Part shown: positions 41,427-45,283 of the stretch, piece after piece
Layout of the letters: each line of letters starts with the position of its first letter
How positions within the stretch are numbered: the first letter of the stretch is position 1
DNA from: Chryseobacterium sp. OV279
GTDB lineage: Bacteria > Bacteroidota > Bacteroidia > Flavobacteriales > Weeksellaceae
Assembly (NCBI RefSeq): GCF_900128945.1
Contig: NZ_FQUD01000001.1
Span: 1,036,933 to 1,082,215, forward strand
Reading direction: 5' to 3'
Length of the DNA: 45,283 nucleotides
Notes under the pieces: generated by a model
Databases searched by the model: none
The model's input: only the letters and a program-made list of their open reading frames with translations
What the model was told of the DNA's origin: nothing
Position numbers and translations under genes: made by a program

Positions 41427-41897
41427 CTAATATTTTTCGCCCAATATTGCTCTTTTCTGCGCCATGATATAGCCATAATGCAGGCTTTCATGCATATTAT
41501 TAAAGATGATGGCATCCTGAATACTTTTCAGATCCATCCCGAAACTTGTAGTATACGGTGTGTAGTCTGAAAAGAAATCACTGTCATAATCTTTCATCAA
41601 AATCTTTGAAGTTTCAGTGAGTAAAAACTCAAGGTCTTCCACTTCAGATTTCTGTACATTAAGGTTAGGGAGAGTACCTTTTTTGTAGGTTTCGATCCAA
41701 TATTTATCAATTCTGAAGGGATTTCCGCTCAGATAATAATGCAGCAGCTGCTGGGTAGCAACGGTATGTGCAATATTCCAGTACATATTGTTGTTGAAAC
41801 CATCAGGAATCAATAGAAGATCTTCGTGCGAAGTGTTCTGTAAGATGCCTAAAAGGTTCTTTCTCACCTGTCTGTGTGCTTGAAAATGATAATTCAT
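41427..41897 (-). CDS. DinB/YfiT-like four-helix protein
   Basis: A 156-residue soluble protein from ATG 41897 (MNYHFQAHRQVRKN). It shows the DinB-like pattern of four helices with putative metal ligands spread over H46 in WNIAHTVATQQLLHYY and the late HESLHYGYIMAQKR segment (H-x4-H spacing). These proteins are often metal- or thiol-dependent transferases, some acting on bacillithiol or mycothiol. It is the first gene of the operon, with a consensus promoter at 41919-41949. Confidence 0.8.
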   Translation of the reverse strand: MNYHFQAHRQVRKNLLGILQNTSHEDLLLIPDGFNNNMYWNIAHTVATQQLLHYYLSGNPFRIDKYWIETYKKGTLPNLNVQKSEVEDLEFLLTETSKILMKDYDSDFFSDYTPYTTSFGMDLKSIQDAIIFNNMHESLHYGYIMAQKRAILGEKY

Positions 41898-41918
41898 TTT
41901 ACAAAATTTTTTAATCAC

Positions 41919-41949
41919 CAAAAATAGTCTAATAAACTGGAAGTGACAA
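41919..41949 (-). promoter_or_regulatory. Full flavobacterial promoter (TTG-N20-TATTTTTG)
   Basis: On the minus strand: TTG (41949-41947), 20-base spacer, TATTTTTG (41926-41919), 21 bases before ATG 41897. Both boxes and spacing fit the consensus. Confidence 0.7.
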
Positions 41950-41997
41950 TTTTTTGGATAAAGGATTAAATTAAATGTTCTTAAATGGCGAAAAAAG

Positions 41998-42145
41998 AGG
42001 TGAATGCGGGTTTTTAGGTGCGGGTTTCGAGTTTGAGGGTTTGAGGGTTTTAGAGTCGGAGCGTTTTTGGGTTTGAGAGTTAAGTTGAAGTTTGATAATG
42101 GCGGTTACTGGTTGTTGGGTGCTTCGAACCACGAAACCCGCATCC
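41998..42145. repeat. GGGTTTGAG-type repeats and CGGGTTTCG inverted words (family E)
   Basis: GAGTTTGAGGGTTTGAGGGT, then GGGTTTGAGAGTT (42069-42081, also at 32302-32314). Words GCGGGTTTCG (about 42022-42031) and CGAAACCCGC (about 42132-42141) are reverse complements of each other flanking about 100 bases. No gene is supported. Confidence 0.6.
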
Positions 42146-42147
42146 CG

Positions 42148-42180
42148 AAAAAAAACTCCTCTGAAAAATATTCAAAGGAG
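42148..42180 (-). terminator. Terminator after the PNGase F-like gene
   Basis: On the minus strand: CTCCTTTGAA, TATTT loop, TTCAGAGGAG, then eight T (42155-42148). It lies 31 bases after the stop at 42211. Confidence 0.85.
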
Positions 42181-42210
42181 ATGTATGTTTTTAGATAAGA
42201 TTAAGTATAT

Positions 42211-43548
42211 CTATTTTTTGATGATCTTATGTTTGAAAGTTATTCCGTCTTTTAGAATAATATTCAGCAAATAGACTCCTGCAGGATAGGTTGAAATATC
42301 TATTTTATTTTCTCCGCGGGTTTCGGTTAATTTTTTTCCTTCAATACTGAAAACAGTGACTGAAGCTACATCCGATTTGGATCTTATATTCACAAAATCT
42401 GAAGTAGGGTTGGGATAAATGCTCACATCCAAGGTCTTGATATCTTTTACATCCAGTACTGCACTGCTTTTGCCCTGCATATAAACAGATAAGTAGACAT
42501 CTCCTTGTTGCTGATTGAAAACGGCTGTCGGAATGGTATGCTTTAAAGTATGATTTCCAGCGGTTAAATTAGGCATGCTGAATCCTCTGATCGGAACTGA
42601 ATTGCCCGGACACCAGTTATTCCATGAAGTCCATTCTGCAAATGACTTCACCGCTGCCCCATAGATTCCGTTACCCTGTGTATTGTATACTCTGAATGGT
42701 TCGCAGGAAATCCCTCCGGGAGTATAAGTAAGCATTTGCACGTCATCCATATACGTATAATTCTGTCTTCTTACGTACTCTTCACCGCCACTGTTGGCAC
42801 CATGAGGAGTGGATATGACAAAGAAACGGGCATTGGTAACGGCACTCGGAAGGTTGAAATTCACAATCCTGACCGTTTCACCGGGAACATCCGTGCTGTT
42901 ATAGTTATTTAATGTCTTATACGTTAATATAGGAACTATAGAGTTGTGGTCGGTGATGGTAGCTCCTGAATCTGTTGAAAAAAAAGTAAGATTTCCTGAG
43001 AAAACATCAATCCTTCCTGCGCATCCTGCAACCTGTGTCTGTGCTGCGTAAGGAACACCGAAAACATCCAGTTCCATATACATATCATAGCTTGTGCGTA
43101 ATGCGGCATCATGAAATACATTGTACATATTACTTAAGTCATAGGTGTAAGGAACCTCATTAGGAGTACGGTTTTTACTCATGAATGGGGTAATGTATCT
43201 GCCAACTTCAATTCTTTTTACATTCGCATCATTCATCGTATAAGTAGGCTGGTTTTTCGGAACCATGGCTAAATAAACACTTCCCAGACGGTCATAGTTG
43301 TCACAAAGAGCGCCTATGCTCACCCTCATGGCAATTTTTGCTTTAAAGGAATTGAGTTCAGCATCTGTAAGTTTCCTTGCATATCTGGTGTTTCCAAGCC
43401 TGATAAGACCTGCAGGAACCGGATCAGATACCGTAGCAGCATAACCGTCATAATAAACGGCATCTGAAATCAGATTCATTCTGTTGGTTGTCTGTGATTT
43501 AAAAAGACCGGCGAAAAAAAGACCCGCAAAAAATAGCTTTTTATACAT
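42211..43548 (-). CDS. Secreted PNGase F-like glycosidase with T9SS sorting domain
   Basis: A 445-residue exported protein: signal peptide (1-19, ending FKSQ), a two-jelly-roll catalytic region (about 30-365) and a C-terminal type IX secretion sorting domain (about 374-445; DVSIYPNPTSDFVNI ... YPAGVYLLNI ... KHKIIKK). Segments resemble Elizabethkingia PNGase F: CDNYDR (82-87), EVGRYITP (114-121) and NNWCPGNSVP (310-319). The three acids of PNGase F appear kept: D86 for D60, E159 for E118, E256 or E257 for E206. PNGase F cuts asparagine-linked glycans from glycoproteins. Similarity is distant and the N-terminal bowl domain of PNGase F-II is absent. A minus-7 element (TATATTTG) lies at 43566-43573. 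Confidence 0.82.
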   Translation of the reverse strand: MYKKLFFAGLFFAGLFKSQTTNRMNLISDAVYYDGYAATVSDPVPAGLIRLGNTRYARKLTDAELNSFKAKIAMRVSIGALCDNYDRLGSVYLAMVPKNQPTYTMNDANVKRIEVGRYITPFMSKNRTPNEVPYTYDLSNMYNVFHDAALRTSYDMYMELDVFGVPYAAQTQVAGCAGRIDVFSGNLTFFSTDSGATITDHNSIVPILTYKTLNNYNSTDVPGETVRIVNFNLPSAVTNARFFVISTPHGANSGGEEYVRRQNYTYMDDVQMLTYTPGGISCEPFRVYNTQGNGIYGAAVKSFAEWTSWNNWCPGNSVPIRGFSMPNLTAGNHTLKHTIPTAVFNQQQGDVYLSVYMQGKSSAVLDVKDIKTLDVSIYPNPTSDFVNIRSKSDVASVTVFSIEGKKLTETRGENKIDISTYPAGVYLLNIILKDGITFKHKIIKK

Positions 43549-43828
43549 ATGATTGGCATTTGTTACAAATATATTAAAATATCTATTTAAAGTTGTTTTC
43601 TGGTTGGTTAATTTTAAAATATACGCTATTTTTTTATTAATTGTGTAAATTATTTACAAATGCTTGTGAATTGTTTTTATCAAATATTCTTATTGAATTG
43701 TTTTTATACACTGTTTTAGTGATAATGATTTAAATAATTAATCCAATGAGTGAAATAATCATATTTGTTATAAATATCAAAACTTTATTATTAAATTAGC
43801 ATCATTGTTATTGATGACTTTATTAATT
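43549..43828. other. Very AT-rich divergent promoter region
   Basis: 280 bases between the PNGase F-like and FN3 genes. It carries the minus-strand element at 43566 and shared words such as TTGTTTTTAT (twice). No clear plus-strand TAnnTTTG element was found for the FN3 gene; no small ORF is seen. Confidence 0.45.
43566..43573 (-). promoter_or_regulatory. Minus-7 element for the PNGase F-like gene
   Basis: Reads TATATTTG on the minus strand, 17 bases before ATG 43548; no well-spaced TTG. Confidence 0.45.
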
Positions 43829-45124
43829 ATGAAAAGAATTTTACTTTTATCTTTGTTATTGATAGTTTCGGCGTTTAATGCCCAGATCAATTTAAACATC
43901 ACAAGCACCAATGTCGGAACGGCACCCATAAGCAGTTTTTTTTCCTATTCCTACGTTCAGCAGATCTACCCTAAACAGGAGTTAAATGCTACAGCTGCAG
44001 GAAATATTACAGGTCTTACCTTTTATCTGGATCCGTCTGCCACGATCAATGATTCCTCGGACTGGACCGTTTATGTAGGACATACCGCAAAAACAGCGTT
44101 TATATCCGGTACAGACTGGATTCCGGCGGCACAGCTGACTCAGGTTTTTACAGGGACTGTGACCAAAACCAATAATAAAGTAGAAGTGGCTTTCACAACA
44201 CCATTTGCCTATAATAACACAGATAATTTAGTGATCGCTGCTAAGGAAAATTCGCCGAGTATCGATATTAATAATTTTGATGAAGCGTTTCGTGTGTATC
44301 CTCATATCCCTTACTCTACCCTTTATTACAAGGGAGACCGTGCGGTAGTTGATCCTGCAACGCCACCCGGAGGAATAAGAGCGGATTACAAATCTGCAGT
44401 TACTATTTCAGGTCTAACGCCTAAGCCGGGGCCTTCATGTCCTTTTGTGAATTATCCTACAAACGGAACCCAGTTTGTACCGCTGCTTCCGAATATAAGA
44501 TGGCTAGCGGTTTCAGGAGCAGATTCCTATAAAATTTCACTGGGAACAACTCCCGGCGGAACAGATATTATTAATCAGCAGTCTGTGACAGGAGTTAATT
44601 TTACGCCATCCACTGCCCTTAACCGTGATACGAACTATTATTTCAAAGTGACTGCCGTTTCAGCCGGCCTTGAGTCTTTAGGATGTGCTGATATTACATT
44701 TAAAACCATTCCTCCGATTCCGGCCAATGATGCCTGTTCGGGAGCCTTAGCAGCCGCTGCTTTCCCTTATGAATACACACAAAGTGATGGAATGTCTGCT
44801 ACTAATAATAATGGATTCATAACCTCATGTGCCGATGCAATGAATGACGGGACCTGGTTTAAATTTACAGGAGACGGCGGTCAGTTTACCGTGGGAATCA
44901 CAATGCCTTCAGGCAGTACTTATGATCCGCAGATGGATGTTTATAGCGGTACCTGCACCAGTTTAACCTGTGTGAAAGCGGTAGACGCCGGTGGTGGCGG
45001 AGCTGCAGAAACCTATACCTTCACCACGACGGCAGGAACTGAATATTTTATCAACGTCGGAGCTTATGAAGAAACAGTTGATATGCCGGAAAATGTCTTT
45101 ACCATTAAGATTACTAAGCTTTAG
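43829..45124 (+). CDS. Secreted protein with fibronectin type III-like domain
   Basis: A 431-residue exported protein from ATG 43829 (MKRILLLSLLLI); signal peptide ends FNAQ (about 19). The N-terminal part (about 20-190) is a beta-sandwich often found at the start of Bacteroidota surface proteins; a fibronectin III-like domain follows (about 200-292; PNIRWLAVSGADSYKISLGT, NYYFKVTAVS). The C-terminal part (about 298-431) begins ANDACSGAL and has DGTWFKFTGDGG, cysteine pairs and a PPC-like fold. Unlike its divergent neighbour it has no sorting domain at the end (stops at KITKL). A structural or adhesive role is possible. A repeat A block follows at once. Confidence 0.8.
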   Translation: MKRILLLSLLLIVSAFNAQINLNITSTNVGTAPISSFFSYSYVQQIYPKQELNATAAGNITGLTFYLDPSATINDSSDWTVYVGHTAKTAFISGTDWIPAAQLTQVFTGTVTKTNNKVEVAFTTPFAYNNTDNLVIAAKENSPSIDINNFDEAFRVYPHIPYSTLYYKGDRAVVDPATPPGGIRADYKSAVTISGLTPKPGPSCPFVNYPTNGTQFVPLLPNIRWLAVSGADSYKISLGTTPGGTDIINQQSVTGVNFTPSTALNRDTNYYFKVTAVSAGLESLGCADITFKTIPPIPANDACSGALAAAAFPYEYTQSDGMSATNNNGFITSCADAMNDGTWFKFTGDGGQFTVGITMPSGSTYDPQMDVYSGTCTSLTCVKAVDAGGGGAAETYTFTTTAGTEYFINVGAYEETVDMPENVFTIKITKL

Positions 45125-45283
45125 TATGGTGAATGGTGAATCGTCAATAGTGAATTTTTACCAGCAGAGAATCATTCACCATTGACAATTTATAGTGAAT
45201 TGTGAATCGTCAATAGTGAATTTTTACCAGTAGTGAACCATTCACCATTGACTTGCGGAGCAAAATTGACCATTGACATGAAA
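45125..45283. repeat. Repeat family A block, inverted orientation, at the window end
   Basis: Two tandem units with GTGAATCGTCAATAGTGAAT (from about 45139 and 45201), each followed by TTTTTACCAG, then TTGACTTGCGGAGCAAAATT (about 45249-45268). It is the reverse-complement form of the block at 1-225 with GGAGC in the core. The block may continue beyond the window. Confidence 0.8.

Overview
The window reads as chromosomal DNA of a flavobacterium, most likely Chryseobacterium or a close Weeksellaceae relative (phylum Bacteroidota). The evidence is the AT-rich composition, minus-7 promoter elements of the form TAnnTTTG in place of the E. coli type, short Bacteroidota signal peptides ending in AQ or SQ, a C-terminal type IX secretion sorting domain, a 646-residue oleate hydratase with the residue numbering of the Elizabethkingia enzyme, a PNGase F-like protein, and a double-glycine leader peptide of a kind common in Chryseobacterium. 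There is no phage, transposase, CRISPR array or plasmid gene. Most genes are housekeeping or cell-envelope genes; the unusual content is in small genes and in dispersed non-coding repeats.

Layout. 1-2230: repeat block, zinc alcohol dehydrogenase and a DUF779 protein. 2231-5320: dicarboxylate/glutamate symporter diverging from a DnaJ-type co-chaperone with its CbpM-like modulator and a small membrane protein. 5321-9126: cysteine/cystathionine synthase, an FtsX-type permease and, divergent from it with nearly touching start codons, a NamZ-type muramidase. 9127-12710 (minus): small membrane protein, outer-membrane barrel and thioredoxin-fold protein in one operon, then an alpha/beta hydrolase and a Crp/Fnr regulator. 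13056-16034 (plus): membrane-anchored AraC regulator, lipoprotein hydrolase and barrel. 16084-17676: two identical tRNA-Phe genes bracketing a DUF6624-like/TPR protein.

17784-20886 (minus): aspartokinase followed by a bifunctional OlsF-type aminolipid acyltransferase. 21212-23232 (plus): fructose-1,6-bisphosphatase overlapping a MenC-type enzyme, facing a 59-codon GG-leader peptide gene (23248-23427). 23885-27582: DUF900 hydrolase, glutaminyl-tRNA synthetase and an unknown lipoprotein. 27908-32302: oleate hydratase with an AraC regulator and a divergent MFS exporter. 32728-34468: YpdA-type bacillithiol disulfide reductase and a divergent lipoprotein. 34624-38752 (minus): DUF4834, YfhO-family membrane protein and GT4 glycosyltransferase. 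38914-41897 (minus): DinB-like protein, lipoprotein, RlmB methyltransferase and a DUF6263-like lipoprotein. 42211-45124: PNGase F-like T9SS cargo and a divergent secreted FN3 protein.

Common themes are envelope and lipid work (OlsF, OhyA, NamZ, YfhO/GT4, several lipoproteins and barrels) and thiol/redox work (thioredoxin, YpdA, cysteine synthase). Several families of short dispersed repeats fill the gaps between transcription units; one of them begins and ends the window. The observations most worth following are the GG-leader peptide, the PNGase F-like enzyme with its apparent catalytic acids kept, the OlsF/aspartokinase pair, and the repeat families. All family names come from reading motifs by eye, without database searches.
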